DNA of 64,000 nucleotides from positions 17,186 through 81,185 of the forward strand of contig JBOZRQ010000054.1 of the NCBI GenBank assembly GCA_050789255.1, read 5' to 3'. A program made the position numbers and the translations under genes. Below are positions 55,352 to 63,933 of the stretch, one piece after another (the stretch's first letter is position 1; each line of letters opens with the position of its first letter). The notes beneath the pieces are model-generated. The model was not told the origin of the DNA and ran no database searches. It saw only the letters and a program-made list of their open reading frames with translations. This stretch comes from JBOZRQ01 sp050789255. GTDB taxonomy: Bacteria > Bacillota > Sulfobacillia > Symbiobacteriales > Symbiobacteriaceae.

Positions 55352-58300
55352 TCGTTCGACCCAGGTCAGTTCCACGTGTGGCAGCAGCGGCAGGACCAGA
55401 GCGATCGCCCCCGCGACCAGTACCAGGAGGACCAGCACCCAGGTAATGCCCACCGCCAGAAACGAAGTGGCGAGGGAAGCGATCCACAGCGCCAGGTTGT
55501 CCCGGACCAGCAGGGTGATCGGACTCAAAGCCTCTACCGCCCGCCTGTATAGCTTTGACCCACGAAGCGCCCGGTAGGCGATGAAAGGGAAGAGCCCCTT
55601 GGGGGCCACCACCGGATGGGTGGACTCACCTGGCCGCACATCCAGCGGTGCGGGCCGCAGCCGGTTGCCCAGGATCAATCCACCCACCCAGGACGAACTG
55701 AGGAGCAAATCTCCGATAGGCCTCACACGCAGGGCGGCCCCAAAGTTCCCGAACTCCACCTCCAGTTGCGCTAACAGCTGGCGCAGGTCGTCCCACTCGG
55801 CGCCAACCCGCTCGCCCTTCTCCCACATGTACAGCAGACGGCTGTGAATCATATCCCGCCAGTGCGGCCGGCGAGGGAGCCCCAGCCGGAGGGCAGACTG
55901 TACGAAGTCCCGCGCCAGGAAGGCCATGTCAGTGGGAATCGCTCTGCGCTCGACGAACGGGCCCAGCAGGTCGACCACTTCCTGGCGGCGCCCCCATCGG
56001 GCGGGCTCCTGCACCAGCGCTCGCACCGCGTAGATGTTGTCCGGGTCGTCCTGAAGCGACGCTGCGACAGCCTTCAGGGCCTCCTCGCGCTTTCCGGCCT
56101 TCGCGTGCAGATCGTGCAGCTTCCGATAGACCCACGCTCGCAGATCTTTGTCCTCATCGCTCATCTGACTGGCGATTCGCTCCAGCGCCGTGGCTGACAT
56201 CCAGTCCTCCGTGGAAGCCAGCAGCCGGTCCAGCCATGGGGCCGCCTCCCTGGGGTTGCGAACGATCGCAGGGATGGCACGCTCCCAGGCGAGTTGGTGC
56301 CTTCCCTCGTCCAGCTCATACTCGGAGAGCCTAAGGAATGCGTGAACCGCATCAGGGTTGATGTCAACCACGGCTCGATAGGCGGCGCACGCCCGAATCC
56401 GGTCCACCGCTTCCCACCAGCCGTCCCCGGCGATTCCCAGAGCCGCCGACCGGGTCTTATCCGGCAGGGCGTTCAGGGCCGTCACTAGGGCAGGCCAATT
56501 CCCCTCGTACAAATCCCACAGGGAGCGCGCCGGATGTAAGGCCTCCGGGTCGGCCTGGAGCGCTTGCACATAAGCGTCCGCAGCCTCCGTGACCATCCCC
56601 ACCGCATGGTAGCACCTGCCTAGCACCCAAAGTAGGGGTGCATTCCCCGGGTAGCGCCGGACGCCCGCCCGGGCAGAGTCCAGGGCCTCCTCGAAGTCCC
56701 GCTCCCCCAGGAGAGCGATTGGCAGTCGGTACATGGCCCAGTGGTACCCTTTCTGCAATTCAAGTGCGCGGCTGTAATAGATGACAGCGTCACCCAGCCG
56801 CTCCTGCAGTTCGCATGACCAACCAAGGTAGGTGAGCCGCCACGGCTCGGGCACCCTCCCCGCCAGCCCCTCTAGGAAGCGGTCCAAGGGGCCATAATCC
56901 TTCTGCCCCGCCAGAATATCGCCAAGTCGATCGGCGTACTCGCAGACCTCCTCCTCATCTGTGGCCGACTCCACAGCCTTCTCCATCCAACGGCGGTATC
57001 CGTCCGGATCGTTGCTGCGCTCGGCAACCAGCGCCATGCCGTACCTTGCCCGCGCCAGGCGGGGCTCCTTGTCCAGCGCGGCCCGGAATGTATCGCGGGC
57101 CTTGGGGATCTTGTTCATTTGCAACAGGAGATGGCCGTACTCGGCCCGGGCCGCTGCCGAGCCAGCAGCCTCCTTCTCAACGTACGTCAGCACCGGATCC
57201 GGGTTTGCTGACGTCCGGGCCGCATTGAGCACCCACTCAAGCGGCTCTTTCCATTCCGGGTCAAGGGCCCGCGCACGGGCAATCTGTTCGATGCCCTCCT
57301 CAGCCCGGCCCTCCAGGAGCAGCATCCTGCCAAAGCGGGCCGCAGCATAAGCGCTCGCAGGGTTGTGCTGCACAAGTTCCGCCAGAATCCGGAGTGCCTC
57401 CGCACCCTGCCCCTGCAGCCGCAGCCCCTCGGCCACCAGCGGGGGAAAGCGCACATCACTTGGGTAGCGCTCCATGGCTGCGGCAGCCACAGCCACTGTC
57501 TCCGCCGGGCGCCCCCGGTTGATGGTAATCAGGCAGTACTTGTACGGCAGGAACGCCGCCTGGTCGAAGCAGGGCGAGCCCTTGAGCAGGTCCAGGGCCG
57601 CCTCCGTACGCCCCACCTCGACGTACAGGTCTGCCAGGCGACCGGTCGAATACTCGGCCTCTGGATCCTGAGCCACGCAAATCCGATAGCAGCGCATCGC
57701 AGCCCGCACCTGACCCAGGCTCCAGTGAGCCTCAGCCCGGTGCCCCCAGGACCACGCGTAACGCCGTTCCTGCTTTAGAACCGCCTTGAACGCCGCGACA
57801 GCCCGGGCATGCTCGCCCCGCAGCCGGCGCAGTTCCGCCAGGTCGGCCTCATATGCCAGGGAGGGCGCCAACTCCTGCGCCGCAAGGAAGCACGACTCTG
57901 CCTGCCCGTAATTCTCAGCCCGAAGCTCCTCGCGTCCCCAATCCGCCAGGATTCGGTCGTTGTGCGGATCCCTGAGATGGGCCCGCCGCCACAGCGCCGT
58001 GCACTCGGCGGCAGGGCGCCCCTTCCTGCTGGCCGCCCGCACCAGGATCTGCAGCGCCGAGGACTGCCGAAACCCCGCTACCTCCTCCACGATCGCGACG
58101 GCCTGCTCATAGTCGCCCACACGTTCCAGGTGCTGGGCCACTTCCAGGCGGATCTGCCTGTGGTCGGGGAAAGCCTCCAACAGCTCCCGGGCCGCATTGC
58201 GCATCGCTTCCTCGCTGCCGAGGGGCGGCCATGTCCGCAGGGCCAGCAGATGGCGCCCCGCCGGGCTCAGTTCAGCCCGGACCTGTTCCAGTGCGACCTC

Positions 58301-59623
58301 CGCAGCCTCCCGGTCACCCTGATCCAGGGCCTGATAAACCCGCTGAACCGAGCGAATCTGCTGGTCCTCCTCCAGCGGCAGGAAATCCAGGTCAGCGGCC
58401 CGGTCGGCCGGTACGAGGGCCAACGACCAGAAGTCGGACTGGGCATAGGCCTCGGCAAAACCCCGAAAGCGTAGCCATCGCATGCCAATCCCCGCCGGGT
58501 CTTGGATCAGGAACTTCTCCTGGGCCAGGTCGTAGCCCGAACAGATATGGACGTGGGCCCCACCCGAGTACTCGATGCCGAGGATGGGCGGGATCCCGAG
58601 GTCGAGCAGCTGACGGATTTTCTCGGGGGTGGCCCGAAACGTCCGGCAGGCCCATCCCTCCGCCTCCAGGTAGGCTACCGCCTGGTACAGCGGCGTGCCC
58701 CGACTGCCGTTCATGACCGCCCGGCCGATCTCCCGCTGGTTGGCGGGGCGCCCGAAGAACTGCAGCGCCATGGTCAGGCAAGCCGGGAAGCAGTGGTGAA
58801 ATCCCTGGCGAAGGGGTGGCACCTTGAGGCGTACGTCTGGCTGGGGCAACACCCTCAGGATCCGCTGCAAGCGCCGTTCGGCTCCCCTGGTCGCAAGGAG
58901 CGCAGCATGCCGCCGGGCGGCCCGCTCCACCAGGTCAAGCTCCCCGAGTTCCAGGCCCAGGGCCGCCTGGGAGCGGTAGACCGGCGGGTACTCGGGGAAG
59001 CGCTCCACGCAGGCCCGCATCGCTGCCAGCGCCTCCTGCGCCCTGCCCAGGCTTTCATAGCACCAGGCCAGCAGTTCGTAGGTGCGCGGCTCAGCCGATC
59101 CCGACGCGACCACCTTCTGCAAATCGGCGGCGGCGCCCTCAAAGTCTTCGGCAAAGCACTTGATCACGGTCTGGTCGAGCTGCAGGCGCTCCCTGTCTGT
59201 CTGGCTCACCGTGGCGGCCAAAGCGCCTGCCCGCGCCTGCATGGCCTCCGCCGACCGGAAGCGGCGGCGCCCGGCCAGCGAGACTGCCACCGTGCTCAGC
59301 GCACTGACCCGGTCTGCTTCCGGCCAGGTCTCATTATCCAGGTGGGGAGCCAGCAGCTCCTCGGCCAGCAGAAAGCGGCCCAACCGCACATGGGTCGCCG
59401 CCTGGTAGAGCACCACATGGGGCGGGCACGACGTCGCCCGCAAAGCCTTGCGGAGCAGGCGGTGCTGCAGCCCCGGCAGGTCAGCGAAACCGGCCACGCG
59501 CGCGGCCACATACAACTCCTCCGGCGTACGAGCCTCCCGCGCCAGTTCGCGCACCTGGGCCAGGCAGGCTTGATAATGCCGCCGATCGAGCATGTCCGCG
59601 CATTGGCGGAAGCGGTCCTGCAT
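55331..59623 (-). CDS. Giant TPR protein with internal C39-like peptidase domain and C-terminal membrane segments
   Basis: This is a 1430-aa protein. Residues 1-260 are TPR-like helices. Residues 265-405 form a C39-like cysteine peptidase: LKVPPLRQGFHHCFPACLTM with Gln273 and Cys278 (CFPA in place of CGPA), GGAHVHICSGYD with His357, and KFLIQDPAG with Asp375. From about 430 to 1300 there are some twenty TPR units. Near 1370-1410 come two membrane segments (NLALWIASLATSFLAVGITW, VLVLLVLVAGAIALVLPLL) and a short basic end. No signal peptide is seen, so the long TPR part probably faces the cytoplasm. The substrate is unknown. ATG 59623 is used; GGGGTGCCC lies upstream. Confidence 0.82.
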   Translation of the reverse strand: MQDRFRQCADMLDRRHYQACLAQVRELAREARTPEELYVAARVAGFADLPGLQHRLLRKALRATSCPPHVVLYQAATHVRLGRFLLAEELLAPHLDNETWPEADRVSALSTVAVSLAGRRRFRSAEAMQARAGALAATVSQTDRERLQLDQTVIKCFAEDFEGAAADLQKVVASGSAEPRTYELLAWCYESLGRAQEALAAMRACVERFPEYPPVYRSQAALGLELGELDLVERAARRHAALLATRGAERRLQRILRVLPQPDVRLKVPPLRQGFHHCFPACLTMALQFFGRPANQREIGRAVMNGSRGTPLYQAVAYLEAEGWACRTFRATPEKIRQLLDLGIPPILGIEYSGGAHVHICSGYDLAQEKFLIQDPAGIGMRWLRFRGFAEAYAQSDFWSLALVPADRAADLDFLPLEEDQQIRSVQRVYQALDQGDREAAEVALEQVRAELSPAGRHLLALRTWPPLGSEEAMRNAARELLEAFPDHRQIRLEVAQHLERVGDYEQAVAIVEEVAGFRQSSALQILVRAASRKGRPAAECTALWRRAHLRDPHNDRILADWGREELRAENYGQAESCFLAAQELAPSLAYEADLAELRRLRGEHARAVAAFKAVLKQERRYAWSWGHRAEAHWSLGQVRAAMRCYRICVAQDPEAEYSTGRLADLYVEVGRTEAALDLLKGSPCFDQAAFLPYKYCLITINRGRPAETVAVAAAAMERYPSDVRFPPLVAEGLRLQGQGAEALRILAELVQHNPASAYAAARFGRMLLLEGRAEEGIEQIARARALDPEWKEPLEWVLNAARTSANPDPVLTYVEKEAAGSAAARAEYGHLLLQMNKIPKARDTFRAALDKEPRLARARYGMALVAERSNDPDGYRRWMEKAVESATDEEEVCEYADRLGDILAGQKDYGPLDRFLEGLAGRVPEPWRLTYLGWSCELQERLGDAVIYYSRALELQKGYHWAMYRLPIALLGERDFEEALDSARAGVRRYPGNAPLLWVLGRCYHAVGMVTEAADAYVQALQADPEALHPARSLWDLYEGNWPALVTALNALPDKTRSAALGIAGDGWWEAVDRIRACAAYRAVVDINPDAVHAFLRLSEYELDEGRHQLAWERAIPAIVRNPREAAPWLDRLLASTEDWMSATALERIASQMSDEDKDLRAWVYRKLHDLHAKAGKREEALKAVAASLQDDPDNIYAVRALVQEPARWGRRQEVVDLLGPFVERRAIPTDMAFLARDFVQSALRLGLPRRPHWRDMIHSRLLYMWEKGERVGAEWDDLRQLLAQLEVEFGNFGAALRVRPIGDLLLSSSWVGGLILGNRLRPAPLDVRPGESTHPVVAPKGLFPFIAYRALRGSKLYRRAVEALSPITLLVRDNLALWIASLATSFLAVGITWVLVLLVLVAGAIALVLPLLPHVELTWVEREKPRHP

Positions 59624-59644
59624 AGGGCACCCCCTAGAGACATG

Positions 59645-59676
59645 AAACAGGCGCCTGTATCAGCGGGCGCCTGTTT
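59645..59676. terminator. Hairpin terminator between the AKR and TPR-peptidase genes
   Basis: AAACAGGCGCC (59645-59655) pairs over 11 bp with GGCGCCTGTTT (59666-59676). On the minus strand it lies just after the aldo/keto reductase stop. Confidence 0.7.
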
Positions 59677-59707
59677 GTTTCAACCTTATTCTATTTGATG
59701 TACTTGC

Positions 59708-60655
59708 CTAAATAAATGGGACCGTGGCTTCATCAACCACTTTGATGATCTCTGCCGTGAGCTTCACCTCGCAGGCGCCCAGGTTGTCCTCCAGTTGCGC
59801 CACCTTGGTGGCGCCCACGATCGCCGAGGCAATGCCGGGCTTGGCCATGACCCAGGCCAGCACCAGGTGCGGCAGGCTGATGCCTGCCTCGTCGCCGATT
59901 GCGGCAAGCTTCTGGGCGACGGCGAAGTTCTGCGGGGTCAGGAACCGGTTCGAGAACCGCTCGCCCTGGGTGAGTGCCCGGGAGCCCTCGGGCGGCTGCT
60001 CACCCTGCTTGTACTTGCCGGTGAACAGGCCACCGGCCAGCGGGAAGTACACGATTTGGCCGACGCCCTCGGAGAGGCCCGCCGGGACCAGCTCACGCTC
60101 GATGTGGCGGTTGACCGGGGAGTACTCGGGCTGGTTAGAGACGAAGCGCACATAGCCCTGCCGCTCGGAGATGCCCAGCGCCTTGACGAGCTGCCACGCA
60201 GCGTAGTTCGAGCAGCCAATATAGCGGACCTTGCCCCACCGCACCAGGTCGTCCAGCGTCCGCAGGGTCTCCTCCAGCGGGGTCTCGCTGTCCCACATGT
60301 GCATCTGGTACAGGTCGATGTAGTCGGTCTCCAGGCGCTTCAGCGAGGCGTCCACGGCGTCGAGGATATGCTGCCGGGAGGCGCCCGCATCGTTGGGCCC
60401 GCTGCCCATGCGGCCCACGCACTTGCTGGCCAGGACCGCCTGCGAGCGGCGCCCCTTCAGCGCCTTGCCGATGATGCGCTCAGACTCGCCACTGGTGTAG
60501 ATGTCTGCGGTGTCGATCAGGTTGATGCCGCTGTCGAGGGCCTTGTGCACGATCGCGATGGAAGTGGCCTCGTCGGCGCGGGCGCCGAAGGCGTTGCAGC
60601 CCAGGGACATGGCCGAGACCTTGAGGCCGGAACGACCCAGGTTACGATAATCCAC
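59708..60655 (-). CDS. Aldo/keto reductase
   Basis: This is a 315-aa NADPH-dependent oxidoreductase of the AKR superfamily. GTG 60655 (VDYRNLGRSGLKVSAMSLGC) has GGAGGTG eight bases upstream; the ORF also opens at 60667. Active-site residues are in LIDTADIYTSGESE (Asp, Tyr), AVLASKCVG (Lys) and DLYQMHMWD (His). The cofactor segment near the end, AIVGATKVAQLEDNLGA, fits the branch with YajO/PhnX-like members. It should reduce an aldehyde or ketone; the substrate is unknown. Confidence 0.92.
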   Translation of the reverse strand: MDYRNLGRSGLKVSAMSLGCNAFGARADEATSIAIVHKALDSGINLIDTADIYTSGESERIIGKALKGRRSQAVLASKCVGRMGSGPNDAGASRQHILDAVDASLKRLETDYIDLYQMHMWDSETPLEETLRTLDDLVRWGKVRYIGCSNYAAWQLVKALGISERQGYVRFVSNQPEYSPVNRHIERELVPAGLSEGVGQIVYFPLAGGLFTGKYKQGEQPPEGSRALTQGERFSNRFLTPQNFAVAQKLAAIGDEAGISLPHLVLAWVMAKPGIASAIVGATKVAQLEDNLGACEVKLTAEIIKVVDEATVPFI

Positions 60656-60708
60656 GAAAGAATGCACCTCCGCCTATATCTTCACCGGGGGCCTGCTTGT
60701 CCACCTGC

Positions 60709-60739
60709 AAAAAAAGGGGCGGCCTGAAATCAGGCCGCC
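60709..60739 (-). terminator. Intrinsic terminator after the GDT1-like gene
   Basis: On the minus strand GGCGGCCTGA (60739-60730) pairs over 10 bp with TCAGGCCGCC (60727-60718), followed by CCTTTTTTT. It stands upstream of the aldo/keto reductase and separates the two transcripts. Confidence 0.85.
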
Positions 60740-60859
60740 AAAGGGGTATATCACACAGAGGGGGGTCAACACACCTTTAGTGTACCCCCACTCTATTAAC
60801 AGGACATGTCTGTAAGATTACAGGACCGCGACAAATTCTATTCTCTAGAGTAAGTTTTG

Positions 60860-61135
60860 TTAACGTAGCGCCTTCCAAAGCAGCACCGACCCAATTCCGA
60901 GGAACGCCACGCCCGTCCCAACTCGAATCGCCTTGATGGGGACCGCCCTCAGAATCGTCTCCCCGGCCAGTACGGCAACCAGCGAACTTGCGATCAGCGC
61001 AAAAGCGGCGCCGAAGAAGATCATGTGCGGAGCCTTCGAGCGCGCAGACATGGTGATTAACATGAGCTGTGTCTTATCCCCCAGTTCGGCGAGGAAGATC
61101 AGTACGAACGTGGCGACGGCCGCTTTCCAATCCAA
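60860..61135 (-). CDS. GDT1/TMEM165-family cation transporter, half-size
   Basis: This 91-aa protein has three membrane helices and one copy of the family signature, LAELGDKTQLMLITMSARSK, near the N-terminus. Full-length family members contain two inverted copies of this unit and move Mn2+ or Ca2+ in exchange for protons. A single-unit protein must dimerise or pair with another half encoded elsewhere; none is in the window. No RNA element of the Mn-sensing yybP-ykoY type is seen upstream. Confidence 0.9.
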   Translation of the reverse strand: MDWKAAVATFVLIFLAELGDKTQLMLITMSARSKAPHMIFFGAAFALIASSLVAVLAGETILRAVPIKAIRVGTGVAFLGIGSVLLWKALR

Positions 61136-61272
61136 GTGGCTCCCCCCGATGTGGCTTGCTGAGCCCGGGTAGGACTCAAAGAGAGATTACGGGCAGGATG
61201 TCCGGGGTAGAACCTGGGACTTGTTCTCACCCTCACCTTTTCCATATAATGGTTGTGTACGGGGGTGAGGTA

Positions 61273-62712
61273 ATGAATCCGAGCCTGGCTATCTGCGACG
61301 GCTATGCCATTGATCTTGCCGCCTACACCCGTCAGGGGTTGCGGGTGGGCATCTGGGCCTCGTCCGGGCGGGGGAAAAGCTTCGGCGTGGGCGTGCTCTG
61401 CGAGGAGCTCCTGACGGCGGGCATCCCTGTGATCGCCATTGACCCCGAAGGGGAGCTGCACACCCTCCGGGAGCAGTTTCGCGTGCTGGTGCTGGGCGGC
61501 GAGCAGGCCGACCTGCCCCTGCCCACAGGCAAGTTCGGAATCAGCCTCGCGCTCACCCGTGCCCTGGATGACGGGCTCGGCCTTGTAATTGACCTGTCGG
61601 ACCGCCCCACCACCAAAGCCCAGCAGCAGGCTGCGCTGCCCTGGCTGGAGCAACTCTGGGTGCTCATGTCCGAGCGCCGCTCACCTGCCGCGCTGGTGGT
61701 CGAGGAGGTCCACATTTTTGCGCCCCAGTCCGGGGTCTCGCTCTGCGCCGACATGATGCAGCGCTTCGCCAAGCAAGGGCGTAAGCGGGGCGCCATCCTT
61801 GTAGCGGCCAGCCAGCGCACGCAGGCGGTCTCCAAGGAGTTTATGAGCCAGCTGAACTTCCCGGCCATTGGCGGGTTTGAGACCGAGCGCGACTACGAGG
61901 CCGTCAAGGCCGTGGTTGGCGGGCACCCCTTTGAGCAGTTCCGTTCGCTGGAGCCAGGCCGCTTCTTCCTATCGGCGGCCGGCGGGTTCTTCCGGTGGCG
62001 GGCCCGAAAAACCTCCCACGGCGGCGAGGCGCCGTCCTGGGATCCGTCGGAGGCCAACACAGCCGGGTCCCGCGACGCCACGCTCGATGCCCTGGTGGAC
62101 CAGCTCCGTGTCGCCTTCGACGAAGAGGCGGCGGCCGGGCCGCAGCCCGACCCGAATGCGGCAGAGCGCCAGCGGATTCGGCAGCTGGAGAAAGAGCTGG
62201 CCGAGACCCAGGAGCAGCTCGAACAGGCAAAGAGTGAGGTGGCCCGGCTCGGCCTGGCCTTGCAGGTGGCCGGCATGATCAAGGTGGTCATCCAGCAGGA
62301 AATCATCCAGCGGGCGCCCGCCATGGCAGCCCCGGTGGCGGCGGCGGGCGCCGAAGTCGTGAAGGTGGAGGCCAAGCCGGTCGAGCCCACACTCAAAGAG
62401 GTGCGGCTCGACCCGGACAAAATACTGGAGGTCGACCAGGTCAAGGCTATGATTCGCCGGGCCCGGGACAGGGCACGCCGGCGTTCCTCACGCTCTACGG
62501 ACTACATGCACGCTGCGTTAAAGACTCTCACCGCTGGCCTAGCCGTGAGTCCCGCTGAGCTTGCCGCCCGCTACGGCTACTACGGCCAGGTGACCATCAA
62601 CCGCATGGGGCACGTGCTGAACGCCCTGGCCGAGGTGGGCTTCGCCAGCTACAAGGGCGGCCAGTACAGGCTTAACGAGGGCTACCTGAAACAGATTATC
62701 TCTCAGGCATAG
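61273..62712 (+). CDS. HerA/FtsK-type ATPase with coiled coil and C-terminal winged helix
   Basis: This 479-aa protein starts at ATG 61273 after GGTGAGG. The ATPase core has VGIWASSGRGKSFGVGVLCE (Walker A), IAIDPEGELHTL, LVVEEVHIFAPQSG (Walker B) and ILVAASQRTQAVSKEFMSQL (sensor), as in DUF87/HerA proteins. A coiled coil follows (IRQLEKELAETQEQLEQAKS), then a basic stretch (IRRARDRARRRSSRSTDYMH) and a winged-helix-like end (VSPAELAARYGYYGQVTINR). Usual HerA partners (NurA nuclease, Sir2) are absent nearby. It may move DNA or partner with a distant nuclease. Confidence 0.85.
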   Translation: MNPSLAICDGYAIDLAAYTRQGLRVGIWASSGRGKSFGVGVLCEELLTAGIPVIAIDPEGELHTLREQFRVLVLGGEQADLPLPTGKFGISLALTRALDDGLGLVIDLSDRPTTKAQQQAALPWLEQLWVLMSERRSPAALVVEEVHIFAPQSGVSLCADMMQRFAKQGRKRGAILVAASQRTQAVSKEFMSQLNFPAIGGFETERDYEAVKAVVGGHPFEQFRSLEPGRFFLSAAGGFFRWRARKTSHGGEAPSWDPSEANTAGSRDATLDALVDQLRVAFDEEAAAGPQPDPNAAERQRIRQLEKELAETQEQLEQAKSEVARLGLALQVAGMIKVVIQQEIIQRAPAMAAPVAAAGAEVVKVEAKPVEPTLKEVRLDPDKILEVDQVKAMIRRARDRARRRSSRSTDYMHAALKTLTAGLAVSPAELAARYGYYGQVTINRMGHVLNALAEVGFASYKGGQYRLNEGYLKQIISQA

Positions 62713-62716
62713 CAGA

Positions 62717-62758
62717 AGCAGGGTAGGGCCGACGGCCCTACCCTGCTCTTTCTGTTTT
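62717..62758 (+). terminator. Intrinsic terminator after the HerA-like gene
   Basis: AGCAGGGTAGGGCC (62717-62730) pairs over 14 bp with GGCCCTACCCTGCT (62734-62747), followed by CTTTCTGTTTT. The next 240 bases up to the flagellin gene hold no supported gene; a clear sigma-D motif was not found there. Confidence 0.92.
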
Positions 62759-62999
62759 AGCTTCGTGGCGTAATCACGCGGAAATAGGGCAAGTGATGGA
62801 GCTAGTGAGCGACCATCGCCCATGAACGACTATGGTGCCTGTAAACGACCGAAATCCAAACTTAAACTTTCGGGACGACTTTCTCAGTCATCCCCTGCAA
62901 GATTAGGGCGTGCCTTGCCGACCGGCCGGCGGCCCGGGCGCCCGATCTCGTAACCGCCAAGGATGGCGAGAACGGAAATTTAGCAAGGAGGCTCCTTTC

Positions 63000-63869
63000 A
63001 TGCGTATTAACAACAACATGGCCGCTCTGAACGCCTGGCGCTCCCTGACTGTCAACGGCGCCAACATGACCAAGTCCCTGGAGAAGCTCTCTTCCGGCTT
63101 CCGGATCAACAAGGCGGGTGACGATGCTGCCGGTCTGGCCGTGTCCGAGAAGATGCGGGCCCAGATCCGCGGCATGAACATGGCCGTCCGCAACGCGCAG
63201 GACGGCGTCTCGCTGGTGCAGACCGCCGAAGGCGGCGCCTCCAAGATCGGCGACATGCTGCAGCGTATGCGTGAACTGGCTGTTCAGGCGAACAGCGAAG
63301 GCATTCAGAACTCTGACCGCCAGCTCCTGCACAAGGAGTTTGCCGAACTGGTTTCCGAGATCGACCGTACCGCGGACATTAAGTTCAACGGCCAGAAGCT
63401 CCTGGACGGCAGCGTTTTCGGCGCCGGTAATGAGCTTTCCATCCAGGTCGGCGCCAACGCCGGCGAGAAGATTGACCTGACGTTTACCAGCCTGAAGAAG
63501 GCAGACCTGCAGGCGACCAACATCACGGACCTGGCCGGTGCGACCGTGGCCACCAAGACGGTGGGCGCCCTGGACATCTCGACCCAGGATGGCGCTCACC
63601 AGGCCATTCAGACCATCGACCAGGCCCTCAACACCGTCAACACCGCCCGTGCTTCCATGGGCGCTTTCCAGAACCGCCTGGAGAACGCCATCAGCACGCT
63701 GCAGACCCAGGTGGAGAACATTACCGCTGCTGAGAGCCGCATCCGTGACGTGGACATGGCCGCCGAAATGGCCCAGTTCACCAAGCACAACATCCTCCAG
63801 CAGGCTTCCACCTCCATGCTGGCCCAGGCCAACCAGAGCACCCAGGGCGTCCTCTCCCTGCTGCGGTAA
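63000..63869 (+). CDS. Flagellin
   Basis: This is a 289-aa flagellin. The N-terminal D0/D1 helices read MRINNNMAALNAWRSLTVNG, EKLSSGFRINKAGDDAAGLA and MAVRNAQDGVSLVQTAEGG. The C-terminal ones are LENAISTLQTQVENITAAES-RIRDVDMA, and it ends with STSMLAQANQSTQGVLSLLR. The variable D2/D3 part is only about 80 residues, so the filament surface is minimal. AAGGAGG lies upstream. A second flagellin gene starts 64 bases after the stop with the same opening residues, indicating tandem duplication. Confidence 0.97.
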   Translation: MRINNNMAALNAWRSLTVNGANMTKSLEKLSSGFRINKAGDDAAGLAVSEKMRAQIRGMNMAVRNAQDGVSLVQTAEGGASKIGDMLQRMRELAVQANSEGIQNSDRQLLHKEFAELVSEIDRTADIKFNGQKLLDGSVFGAGNELSIQVGANAGEKIDLTFTSLKKADLQATNITDLAGATVATKTVGALDISTQDGAHQAIQTIDQALNTVNTARASMGAFQNRLENAISTLQTQVENITAAESRIRDVDMAAEMAQFTKHNILQQASTSMLAQANQSTQGVLSLLR

Positions 63870-63933
63870 TTGGCTCGTCGCCTAACTAAGCTGCGCCAAG
63901 GAAGGCGCACAGAAATGCAAGGAGGCACCTCAC

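Noticed and set aside
61273..62712. HerA-like gene as part of a Sir2-HerA or similar defence island
   Set aside because: No effector gene is adjacent; neighbours are a GDT1-type transporter and flagellins.
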